The position numbers and the translations under genes are program-made. From NCBI GenBank assembly GCA_026710565.1, contig JAPOQV010000645.1, positions 1 to 5,398 on the forward strand: a DNA stretch of 5,398 nucleotides, in the 5' to 3' direction. The notes beneath the pieces are model-generated. The model ran no database searches. It worked only from the letters and a program-made list of their open reading frames with translations, and was not told the DNA's origin. Shown one piece after another: positions 1 through 5,376 of the stretch. The stretch comes from Spirochaetaceae bacterium (GTDB lineage: Bacteria; Spirochaetota; Spirochaetia; SZUA-6; Bin103). Position 1 is the first letter of the stretch. The number at the start of each line of letters is the position of its first letter.

Positions 1-312
1 CGCGCGCGCCCGGCGCCGCTGCGGGGATGGTCCTTCCGGGGGGGGGGGCCGGCGGGTCGGCCCGCGGCCCGCCTCACCGGCCGCGACCCGGGACTGAGCC
101 TGCCGCTCGCCCGCGTCGCGTGCGAATCGTTCCACTACTCGTCAGCCAAGGCGGCGCGCGATCTGGGCTACCTGCCGGACGATGTTGCCGGCATCGAGCG
201 GGCGATCCGCGCCTCGTTCGAGTGGTTCCGCCGGACCGGCCTCATCGCCCCGCGAGCGCGCGGCCGGCCCCCGAGCGACGCCGCGCGTGCGGTATTCTAC
301 GACTCGTCGTGA
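1..312 (+). CDS. NAD-dependent epimerase/dehydratase, C-terminal fragment (5' end outside window)
   Basis: The frame is open from base 1 to the TGA at 310-312, leaving about 103 codons of a gene that begins before the window. The protein ends with an ARLTGRDPGLSLPLARVA stretch, then SSAKAARDLGY, then an IERAIRASFEWFRRTG helix. This order (tGR-P segment, 'sKA..eLGY', then a helix with 'WFr..G') is the usual C-terminus of extended short-chain dehydrogenases of the dihydroflavonol-4-reductase/HpnA type, which act on nucleotide sugars or ketone/alcohol substrates in the cytoplasm. The Rossmann NAD-binding part and the catalytic YxxxK lie outside the window, so the substrate cannot be inferred. 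A basic tail of about 20 residues follows the last helix. An 11-G run at 38-48 lies inside the frame, and the residues before it match the family poorly. The stop overlaps the next start (GTGA), suggesting coupled translation. Confidence 0.72.
   Translation, partial: RARPAPLRGWSFRGGGPAGRPAARLTGRDPGLSLPLARVACESFHYSSAKAARDLGYLPDDVAGIERAIRASFEWFRRTGLIAPRARGRPPSDAARAVFYDSS
293..298 (+). promoter_or_regulatory. Possible -10 element (TATTCT) before the SCP2-like gene
   Basis: TATTCT, preceded by GG, ends 10 bases before the GTG at 309. It would place a transcript start about 3-4 bases before that codon. No good -35 hexamer is visible 16-18 bases upstream, and the motif lies inside the end of the epimerase gene. 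It would therefore be an internal promoter giving a nearly leaderless transcript. No Shine-Dalgarno precedes the GTG, which fits. This is weak evidence by itself, but the same GGTA-type hexamer occurs near two other gene starts in the window. Confidence 0.3.
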
Positions 313-1073
313 CCCCCGACGCGATCCGGGCGCGCATCTTCCTGCACGGCGTGCTGGCGCAGATCCCGGCCCTGTGCGCCGGCGATGCCGAATCCCGCGA
401 GCTCGTGCGCGGCTGGCGCACCAGCATCCAGTTCGCGCAGGCCGGCGGACCCGCCGCCCTGTTGCGCTTTCACGACGGCGCAGTGAGCTTCGAGCCGGTG
501 CGCCGCACGGCTCCGGGGCTCAGCCTCTGGTTCCCGACCGATCGCGCGCTGGTTCGCGCGTTCACCGGCGACGGCGTGCCGATCCCGCTGTTCGGCGTCT
601 GGCGGGTGGGGCTGCTGCGCGCTCTCCCGACGCTGACGAGCCGACTGAGCCACTACCTCGACATGAGCGAGCCCGACGCCGAGGACGGGGATGGCACGGC
701 CCTCACGCTCGCGCTGCGCATGCGGCTGGACGCGCTGGTACGCGCGGTCGCCGTGCTGGCAAGCGTGGACTCCAGGGCGCGCCGCACCCTGCAGGAGGCC
801 CCCGACGGCACGATCGCGCTGCGCGCGCCCGGCATGGCGGACGTCGCCGCCCGCAAGCGCGGCGACCGGCTCACCATCGAGCACGAAGCCGACGCCGCCC
901 CGAACCTCACGCTCAGCTTCGCGTCCGTGCCGTGCGGACACGACCTGCTGGCAGGCCGCCTGGAGCCGGCCGCCGCGATCGGCCTTGGCAGCATCGAGCT
1001 GCGTGGCCAGACCCTGCTTGCCGATGCCGTCTTCCAGGTGGTCGGCGACGTGCAGATGCTGCTGGCAGGATGA
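309..1073 (+). CDS. SCP2-like (sterol-carrier/lipid-binding) domain protein
   Basis: This encodes 254 residues from a GTG whose last two bases are part of the upstream TGA. The frame is open further upstream, but the epimerase codes there, so the GTG is the natural start. The C-terminal part (about residues 150-250) reads like an SCP2 domain: PDGTIALRAPG strand, then NLTLSF, then a helix with LLAGRLEPAAAIGLGSIELRG ending in a hydrophobic helix. SCP2 domains bind sterols, fatty-acyl chains or other lipids in a hydrophobic tunnel. The N-terminal part (about 35-117) has a similar pattern: LLRFHDGAVSFEP, then LSLWFPTDRALVRAFTGDG, then P..G.WRVGLLRALPTLTSRL. It may be a second, diverged SCP2-like unit (inference). 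No signal peptide or membrane segment is visible, so it is probably cytoplasmic. Its place between an epimerase and an aminotransferase suggests a lipid carrier or accessory protein for that pathway. The family call rests on pattern recognition only. Confidence 0.65.
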   Translation: MTPDAIRARIFLHGVLAQIPALCAGDAESRELVRGWRTSIQFAQAGGPAALLRFHDGAVSFEPVRRTAPGLSLWFPTDRALVRAFTGDGVPIPLFGVWRVGLLRALPTLTSRLSHYLDMSEPDAEDGDGTALTLALRMRLDALVRAVAVLASVDSRARRTLQEAPDGTIALRAPGMADVAARKRGDRLTIEHEADAAPNLTLSFASVPCGHDLLAGRLEPAAAIGLGSIELRGQTLLADAVFQVVGDVQMLLAG

Positions 1074-1088
1074 TGCTGGCAGGATGAT
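1061..1088 (+). repeat. Perfect 14-bp tandem duplication at a gene junction
   Basis: GCTGGCAGGATGAT occurs at 1061-1074 and again at 1075-1088 without mismatch. Each copy carries an AGGA Shine-Dalgarno core and an ATG. The first copy holds the stop of the SCP2-like gene (TGA 1071-1073), and the second holds the start of the aminotransferase. Fourteen is not a multiple of three. Removing one copy would leave the two genes overlapping as ATGA, so the duplication appears to have split a formerly coupled junction. Confidence 0.9.
1070..1087 (+). other. Five-codon minicistron (MMLAG) bridging two genes
   Basis: ATG ATG CTG GCA GGA TGA is a minimal reading frame created by the tandem duplication. 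Its ATG overlaps the stop of the SCP2-like gene (ATGA), and its own TGA (1085-1087) overlaps the aminotransferase ATG at 1084 (again ATGA). Ribosomes could in principle terminate, restart here, terminate and restart again. Whether it is translated cannot be told from sequence. It may be only a by-product of the duplication. Confidence 0.4.
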
Positions 1089-2331
1089 GGCCGTGCCGTT
1101 CCGCTTCACGCGCAGCAGAGAGCTGCTGACCCGCGCCGTCGAGGTGATCCCGCGCGGCATCTACGGCACCAAGAGCCCGGCGCTGGTGGTGCCGGGATCC
1201 TTTCCCTATTACGCCGAGAGCGGCGCAGGCTGCCGCTTCCGGGACGTCGACGGCAACGAGTACATCGACTTCCTGTGCGGCTTCGGCGGCAACCTGCTCG
1301 GCTACGGCGACCGCGCCGTCGACGACGCCGCCGCCGCCGCGATGCGGCGGGGCTTCGGCTTCAACACGCCCTGCCCGGAGATGGTGGAGCTGGCCGAGGA
1401 GCTGACCGCCCGCATCGCCGGCATGGACTGGGCGCTGTTCGGGGTCAACGGCTCGGACATGACCACGTACGCGCTGCAGACCGCGCGCGCCCATACCGGG
1501 CGCCGCAAGGTGCTGGCCGCCCACGGCGCCTACCACGGCGCCCATCCGTGGGCGGTGCCCGGCCATGCCGGCCTGCTCGAAGAGGATCTGGCCCATGTCC
1601 ATCGCTTCCGCTGGAACGACCTGGACAGCGTCGCGGACCTGTTCGACCGCTACCCCGGGGACGTGGCGGCGGTGATGATCACGCCATACCACCACCCGGC
1701 CTTCGCAGACTCCGAACTTCCCGACGCCGGGTTCCTGGACGGCCTGTGCGCGCTCGCCCACGATCGCGGCGCGCTGCTGATCAGCGACGACATCCGCGTC
1801 GGCTTCCGCGCGCACCTGCGAGGCTCGCACGTGCGGTTCGGCTACCAGCCGGACCTGTGCTGCTATTCGAAGGCGATCGCCAACGGCTATCCGGTCGCGG
1901 CGTGCCTTGGCCGCGGCGTCGTGAAGGGCGCAGCCAGCCGCGTGTTCTGCACCGGCACCTTCTGGATGCACGCCTATCCGATGGCCGCCGCGCTGGCCTG
2001 TCTGCGGCGCATCGAGCAGGACGGCGTGATCGAGCGGGTCGCAGCCCTGGGCGAGCGGCTCACCGCCGGCCTGCACGCGGCCGCCGCCCGCCACGGCCAG
2101 CGCCTGGCCGTCACCGGCCTGCCGGCCATGCCGTTCGTCCGCTTCGCCAACGAGACCGACTTCCACCGCAGCCAGCTCTTCTGCGCGGAGGCGACCCGGC
2201 GGGGTGCGTACTTCCACCCTCACCACAACTGGTTCCTGAGCGCCGCCCACACCGAAGCCGACATAGACGAGAGCCTCCAGATCGCCGACCAGGCGATGCG
2301 CGCCGTGGCCGAGCGCTTCGGCGCCGCCTGA
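1084..2331 (+). CDS. Class-III PLP aminotransferase, glutamate-1-semialdehyde aminomutase-like
   Basis: This encodes 415 residues from ATG 1084, or 414 from the adjacent ATG 1087; both follow AGGA, and the duplicated junction makes the choice ambiguous. The fold-type I class-III layout is clear. There is an FRDVDGNEYIDFLCGFGGNLLGY entry motif, a GSD motif in NGSDMTTYALQTARAHTGR where GSAM has SGTEA, and YHG in HGAYHGAHPW. SDDIRVGFR carries D235, which should bind the PLP pyridine nitrogen. YSKAIANGYP carries the Schiff-base lysine K263. The D-to-K spacing of 28 equals that of GSAM. Differences include DD in place of the usual DE after the beta-strand, and GTFWMHAYPMAAA in place of the GSAM 'GTLSGNP' motif. 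The enzyme should transfer or shift an amino group on a substrate other than, or in addition to, glutamate-1-semialdehyde. It is cytoplasmic and probably in one transcription unit with the SCP2-like and epimerase genes. Calling it hemL would be unsafe. Confidence 0.88.
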   Translation: MMAVPFRFTRSRELLTRAVEVIPRGIYGTKSPALVVPGSFPYYAESGAGCRFRDVDGNEYIDFLCGFGGNLLGYGDRAVDDAAAAAMRRGFGFNTPCPEMVELAEELTARIAGMDWALFGVNGSDMTTYALQTARAHTGRRKVLAAHGAYHGAHPWAVPGHAGLLEEDLAHVHRFRWNDLDSVADLFDRYPGDVAAVMITPYHHPAFADSELPDAGFLDGLCALAHDRGALLISDDIRVGFRAHLRGSHVRFGYQPDLCCYSKAIANGYPVAACLGRGVVKGAASRVFCTGTFWMHAYPMAAALACLRRIEQDGVIERVAALGERLTAGLHAAAARHGQRLAVTGLPAMPFVRFANETDFHRSQLFCAEATRRGAYFHPHHNWFLSAAHTEADIDESLQIADQAMRAVAERFGAA

Positions 2332-2358
2332 CACCGCCGACCGCGAGCAGCGGCACGG

Positions 2359-2364
2359 TATAGT
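2359..2364 (+). promoter_or_regulatory. Candidate -10 element (TATAGT), possible leaderless start
   Basis: TATAGT in the 39-base gap after the aminotransferase stop ends 6 bases before the GTG of the outer-membrane gene. Normal -10 to start-site spacing would put transcription initiation at or next to that GTG. No Shine-Dalgarno occurs between the hexamer and the GTG, consistent with a leaderless mRNA. The expected -35 position (about 2336-2341, GCCGAC) matches the consensus poorly. Confidence 0.42.
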
Positions 2365-2370
2365 GCGCGC

Positions 2371-4044
2371 GTGATCCGCCGCTCTCGCGCCGCGCTGCTG
2401 GCAGCGCTGATCGGCCTGCCGCTGTGCGCAGGCGCCCAGACGCTGGTCGCCCCGAGCGACCCGATCTACGCCCACCTGCACATCTGGGAACAGCGGGGGC
2501 TCATCGGCTGGCTGCCGCCGCTCCGCCCGCTGCCGGCGCCGATCGTGCGCAGCGCGCTGCAGCAGGTGGCGGGCTCCGAACATGCGACCGACCGGAAGAT
2601 CGCCGCGCGGCTGCTGGAACGCTACTTCGGACCGCTGCCGGTACAGGGCCGGGCACACGTGGCGCGCAGATCGAAGGCCCCTCTCACCGCGGGCGGAGGG
2701 CGCACCGCCGACGCGGTGCCGGCGCAGCTCGCGGTCGAGCTCGGGGCAGGGCTGGAGCTGCCGGTCAGCCATCAGGTGGGCTTCGGCTTCGCCGCCCGCA
2801 CGCTGGCCACCTCGGTCGTGCCCGAGCGCGTCGCGCCCGAGCTCACTCCCGACCCCTACGATCCGGGCGCGCCGGGCGACGGCACCACCATCCTGGGCGA
2901 GGAGTTCGACGTGCAGGTGGAGTTGGCCGGCAACGGCTACGTCGGCGCGAGCGACCTTGGAACCGGGCCGGACACCTGGTACGTGCAGGCCGGCTTCGGC
3001 CGGAGCTCCTTCGGGTATGGGGCGGACAGCCCGGTCGTCTCCGCCGCCGCGCCGCCGGCCGGATACCTGGCCGGGACCTACCGCGGGTCCTGGATCGCCT
3101 ATTCGGCGATGTTCCTGGACCTGATCGCCACGTACGGGATCTGCAGCGAGGGGACGATCGAACGCGGCTTCTGCAGTGTCGAAGGCGAGCGCTATTCGCT
3201 GCGCGCCCGCGCCAGGCAGGACCACGGCTTCCATCCCAGCAAGTACCTGGTGGTGCAGTCATTGAGCTTCTATCCGGCCGCCTGGCTGGAATTGACCGCC
3301 CTGCAGTCGGTGATCTTCGGCGGCCGGCTGTCGCCCACCTATCTGCTGCCGGTGTTCCCCGCCCTGTATACGCAGATGCAGCTCGACGACTACGACAACG
3401 CCTTCGTCGGCGCCGCCGCGCGCGTGCGGCTGCCGTACGGGGCGCAGGCGAGCGCGGTGATATACGTCGACGACGTCAATCTGACGAAGATCCGCCGCTT
3501 CGACTTCGACTCCGACCAGAACAAGATGGCCATCGACCTGGAGGCGAGCGTCGCCCCACCGCTGCCGGTCCTCACGGTGCTGGCCGCCCGCTACCGGATG
3601 GTTACGCCCTACATGTACGCGCACCATCCGTCGGCGCTCGATTACCTGCAGTACACCCACGACGGGCGCCACCTCGGCACCCTGCTGCACCCCAACTCCG
3701 ACGAGGTTCTGGTCCGCGCCCGGACGTTTCCGCTGGACTGGCTTGGCGTCGACCTGTCCCTCCGCCGGGTGCGCCACGGCGGCCCGGCCGGCGGCTCGGT
3801 CTGGGACCACGGCCTGGTCGACGGCACTTTCGTGTTCACCGGGCCGTCGACGTTCCTGAAGCAGGACGTCCTGGAGCCCCTCCTGCAGGCGCGAGCCAGC
3901 ATCCAGGCGCAGGTCGAGCTGGAGCCCGTGGAGCTCGACGTCGCTCTGGCCTACACCTACCAGCAGGTGAGCAATCGCGGCCTGGTGGCGGGCACGGAGG
4001 AGCAAGCCCACCTGATCGAGGTGAGCGCCGCCGTGCGCTACTGA
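2371..4044 (+). CDS. Putative outer-membrane beta-barrel protein, Wzi-like
   Basis: This encodes 557 residues from a GTG; no in-frame ATG lies nearby. Residues 1-22 form a signal peptide: a basic IRRSR start, a hydrophobic ALLAALIGLPL core and AGA before Q23. Residues about 29-75 (DPIYAHLHIWEQRGLIGWLPPLRPLPAPIVRSALQQV) form a short helical periplasmic-type segment seen at the start of Wzi-family and related outer-membrane proteins. The rest is rich in alternating polar/hydrophobic strands with many Tyr and Trp. YTHDGRHLGTLLHPNSDEV near residues 428-447 resembles the conserved 'YT..G..LG....PNSD' stretch of Wzi-like proteins. The chain ends in EVSAAVRY, and the terminal aromatic fits a BAM-recognised last strand. 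Two cysteines, C258 and C268, are the only ones in the mature chain and could form a loop disulphide. Wzi binds capsule or exopolysaccharide at the cell surface. That role here is inference, and another porin-like function is possible. The gene probably has its own promoter. Confidence 0.68.
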   Translation: MIRRSRAALLAALIGLPLCAGAQTLVAPSDPIYAHLHIWEQRGLIGWLPPLRPLPAPIVRSALQQVAGSEHATDRKIAARLLERYFGPLPVQGRAHVARRSKAPLTAGGGRTADAVPAQLAVELGAGLELPVSHQVGFGFAARTLATSVVPERVAPELTPDPYDPGAPGDGTTILGEEFDVQVELAGNGYVGASDLGTGPDTWYVQAGFGRSSFGYGADSPVVSAAAPPAGYLAGTYRGSWIAYSAMFLDLIATYGICSEGTIERGFCSVEGERYSLRARARQDHGFHPSKYLVVQSLSFYPAAWLELTALQSVIFGGRLSPTYLLPVFPALYTQMQLDDYDNAFVGAAARVRLPYGAQASAVIYVDDVNLTKIRRFDFDSDQNKMAIDLEASVAPPLPVLTVLAARYRMVTPYMYAHHPSALDYLQYTHDGRHLGTLLHPNSDEVLVRARTFPLDWLGVDLSLRRVRHGGPAGGSVWDHGLVDGTFVFTGPSTFLKQDVLEPLLQARASIQAQVELEPVELDVALAYTYQQVSNRGLVAGTEEQAHLIEVSAAVRY

Positions 4045-4048
4045 TCAG
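4041..4048. other. Abutting convergent stop codons forming a palindrome
   Basis: CTGATCAG contains TGA of the plus-strand outer-membrane gene (4042-4044) and, on the complement, TGA of the minus-strand DUF4202 gene (4045-4047). The two coding regions meet with no base between them. No stem-loop followed by a T-run is visible near the junction on either strand, so any terminators would lie inside the opposing gene or be Rho-dependent. Confidence 0.9.
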
Positions 4049-4611
4049 CCCTGCGCGCGGATGCCGCCGACAATCTCGGCGAGCGGTGGGCTCACGTCCA
4101 GCGCCAGGGCGAGCTGGCGTGCTCGCGGGGACATCTTCGTCCACGTGCGTGAGAGCACGCGCCGCAGCACCTCGGAGTCGCCGCCCTGCGCGAACCCGGC
4201 GAGCTCGGACTCCAGGAACGACAGGCACGCCGCATCCTCCAGCATCTGCGTCTCCGAATCGCGCCCCAGTCCCTCCTTGCGGATCAGCGCAGCCACCCGT
4301 TCGGTCAGCGCGGCGGGGATGCCAAGCTCGTCGAGTAGCAGCGCCGCCTGCTCGCCATGGTGGCGGGCGCAGGCGCGCCGCCAGCGCAGGTAGCCGGAAC
4401 GGCCCTCAGGGTAGCCCGCGCGCGGGATCTCCCAGCGCCGCAGGTGCTGGGCGCGAACCGCGATGGCGAGCGCCGGGGACGGGCGCGGTGTCAGGCGCTC
4501 CAGCCAGCGCGTCACGCGCCGCGCGTACTCGATCGCCCGGCCGGCGGGATCCTGCCGGTGAGCCGCGTCGATGCGGTCCATGGCGCTCCGGATCAACTCG
4601 GGATCGACCAC
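4045..4611 (-). CDS. DUF4202 domain-containing protein
   Basis: This encodes 188 residues, close to the usual family length. The match is strong throughout: IDAAHRQDPAG near residues 14-24, then RAQHLRRWEIPRAGYPEGRSGYLRWRR (53-79), HHGEQAA (84-90), RKEGLGRDSETQMLEDAACLSFLE (111-134), and RTWTKMSPRARQLAL (155-169). These are the hallmark blocks of DUF4202, a family of unknown function found in bacteria and fungi. H56, H84/H85, E87, E125 and D126 are spaced on predicted helices rather like the metal ligands of HD-type proteins; that is my inference. The GTG at 4611 gives the ten or so residues normally preceding the IDAAN-like motif. The ATG at 4581 would cut into that first helix, and the longer open frame upstream overlaps another gene. 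It starts 23 bases after the neighbouring gene's stop, so the two are probably co-transcribed. No signal peptide or membrane segment is seen. Confidence 0.85.
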   Translation of the reverse strand: MVDPELIRSAMDRIDAAHRQDPAGRAIEYARRVTRWLERLTPRPSPALAIAVRAQHLRRWEIPRAGYPEGRSGYLRWRRACARHHGEQAALLLDELGIPAALTERVAALIRKEGLGRDSETQMLEDAACLSFLESELAGFAQGGDSEVLRRVLSRTWTKMSPRARQLALALDVSPPLAEIVGGIRAQG

Positions 4612-4634
4612 GTCCGGCGCCCCGCCGGGTACCG

Positions 4635-5219
4635 TCAGGCGGACATCAGGACCAGCTCGTCCCGCACGCCCTGCAGCACCTGACCGTAACGGTCGTCCAC
4701 CACCAGGAGCTGCTGGCGCATCAGCCCCACGTACTCGGGGTCGTTCTGCGGGTTGATCTGCACCTGCTGGCCGGTCTTCTTGGACAGCTCCGCTTCTTTC
4801 TGCTGGCGGCGCGGCTCGTAGGCGCGGTCGACCTCCTGGCGCATGCGGTTCCGCTCTCCCAGGTACTCCTGGAAGAACTGCTCGAGCTGGCCCAGCAGCA
4901 TGCGCAACTTGCGGTCGTTGGTGCTGAGCGCCCCGAATCCCTCGCCGGCGCGGCGGCTGCGCTTCAGCGCGAACTCGTCGGTCGGCAGCGTCAGGTTGCT
5001 GAGCAACGCGTCGCGTACACCGTCCCGGACCCAGCCGGCCTGCTTGCCGTCGAACGGCTCCAGCAACTCGTCCAGGCCGGTCTCCAGGTCGCCGAGATAG
5101 CGCGACACCAGTTTCTTGCCTTCGGTGGTGAACCGGCTCTGTTCGAGGTTCTCCTTGTCGGGGACGACATCCTTCGTCCGCTCCAGGGCGATCTCCCACG
5201 ACGACTTGATCGTTCCCAT
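4635..5219 (-). CDS. Conserved hypothetical protein, possibly a spirochaete-type family
   Basis: This encodes 194 residues from an ATG with a strong purine-rich ribosome-binding site upstream. The protein begins MGTIKSSWEIALERTKDV and is highly charged and helical, with no cysteine, signal peptide or membrane segment. Residues about 105-148 (LRMLLGQLEQFFQEYLGERNRMRQEVDRAYEPRRQQKEAEL) look like a long amphipathic or coiled-coil helix. Next comes a conserved-looking TGQQVQINPQNDPEYVGLMRQQLLVVDDRYGQVLQGVRDEL segment at the C-terminus. The opening motif and the DPE(Y/F)...Y..VL pattern recall, from memory, a small uncharacterised family common in spirochaetes (possibly DUF6657); I could not verify this. 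No enzymatic motif is visible, so a scaffold or protein-binding role is only a guess. It lies between tRNA-Pro and the DUF4202 gene, all in one direction. Confidence 0.82.
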   Translation of the reverse strand: MGTIKSSWEIALERTKDVVPDKENLEQSRFTTEGKKLVSRYLGDLETGLDELLEPFDGKQAGWVRDGVRDALLSNLTLPTDEFALKRSRRAGEGFGALSTNDRKLRMLLGQLEQFFQEYLGERNRMRQEVDRAYEPRRQQKEAELSKKTGQQVQINPQNDPEYVGLMRQQLLVVDDRYGQVLQGVRDELVLMSA

Positions 5220-5224
5220 GCCGC

Positions 5225-5238
5225 AACCTTTCTCCTTT
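5225..5238 (-). promoter_or_regulatory. Strong, possibly double Shine-Dalgarno site
   Basis: Read on the minus strand, the sequence is AAAGGAGAAAGGTT, followed by TGCGGC-type spacer bases and ATG at 5219. It holds two candidate anti-16S matches, AAAGGAG and AAAGG. The nearer one lies about 7-8 bases from the ATG and supports that start. It contrasts with the two GTG-started plus-strand genes, which have no Shine-Dalgarno. Confidence 0.75.
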
Positions 5239-5261
5239 GCGAACCGGCTCCCCGCGTTTCA

Positions 5262-5334
5262 TCGGGCTGGGCGGACTTGAACCGCCGACCCCACGCCCCC
5301 CAGACGTGTACGCTACCAACTGCGCCACAGCCCG
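5262..5334 (-). tRNA. tRNA-Pro (anticodon GGG)
   Basis: The minus strand folds into a complete 73-base cloverleaf. The acceptor stem is CGGGCTG with CAGCCCG (7 of 7 pairs). The D arm is GCGC-AGTTGGTA-GCGT. The anticodon arm is CACGT-CTGGGGG-GCGTG, with GGG at 5301-5299. The variable loop is GGGTC, the T arm is GGCGG-TTCAAGT-CCGCC, and the discriminator is A. A C1-G72 pair and the TGGCGCAG start of the D region are typical of bacterial tRNA-Pro. It reads CCC and CCU proline codons, and CCC is common in this GC-rich window. The 3' CCA is not encoded (the gene is followed by TGA), so it must be added by nucleotidyltransferase. The first downstream protein gene begins 42 bases later on the same strand with no terminator between. 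Confidence 0.96.
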
Positions 5335-5370
5335 AAACGGAAGCGCCCTGCACGGACGCCTCGTGCGTGC

Positions 5371-5376
5371 ATTGTA
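5371..5376 (-). promoter_or_regulatory. Candidate -10 element (TACAAT) of the tRNA-Pro transcription unit
   Basis: On the minus strand GGTACAATGC lies about 36 bases before the mature tRNA 5' end, giving a plausible 5' leader of about 30 bases for RNase P removal. A convincing -35 hexamer is not visible in the GC-rich bases before it. Transcription from here would run through the tRNA into both minus-strand protein genes. Confidence 0.5.

Noticed and set aside
27..308. ATG at 27 as start of the SCP2-like gene
   Set aside because: This stretch is coding for the epimerase C-terminus in another frame. The GTG at 309 gives the usual 4-base overlap.
691..1083. Upstream extension of the aminotransferase frame
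   Set aside because: The extra residues are Cys/Arg/Pro/Ser-rich shadow sequence overlapping the SCP2-like gene. The family N-terminus begins at the duplicated ATG site.
1084..2331. Naming the aminotransferase hemL
   Set aside because: The PLP residues fit, but the GSD, DD and GTFW motifs depart from true glutamate-1-semialdehyde aminomutase, and no tetrapyrrole gene is nearby.
2332..2370. Intrinsic terminator after the aminotransferase gene
   Set aside because: I found no GC-rich hairpin followed by a T-run in this 39-base gap.
2416..2430. LPLC as a lipoprotein signal in the exported protein
   Set aside because: The residues before C19 do not fit the usual lipobox, an AGA signal-peptidase I site follows at once, and the rest of the chain looks like a beta-barrel. 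Relaxed spirochaete lipoboxes leave a small residual doubt.
913..3234. 773-codon open frame on the minus strand
   Set aside because: It lies antisense to the aminotransferase and outer-membrane genes, which have clear family motifs. Its translation is low-complexity Ala/Gly/Arg/Val-rich sequence, as expected for a shadow frame in GC-rich DNA.
4612..5328. Upstream extension of the DUF4202 reading frame to 5328
   Set aside because: The frame stays open through the 194-residue gene and the tRNA only because of high GC. Family similarity begins near the GTG at 4611.
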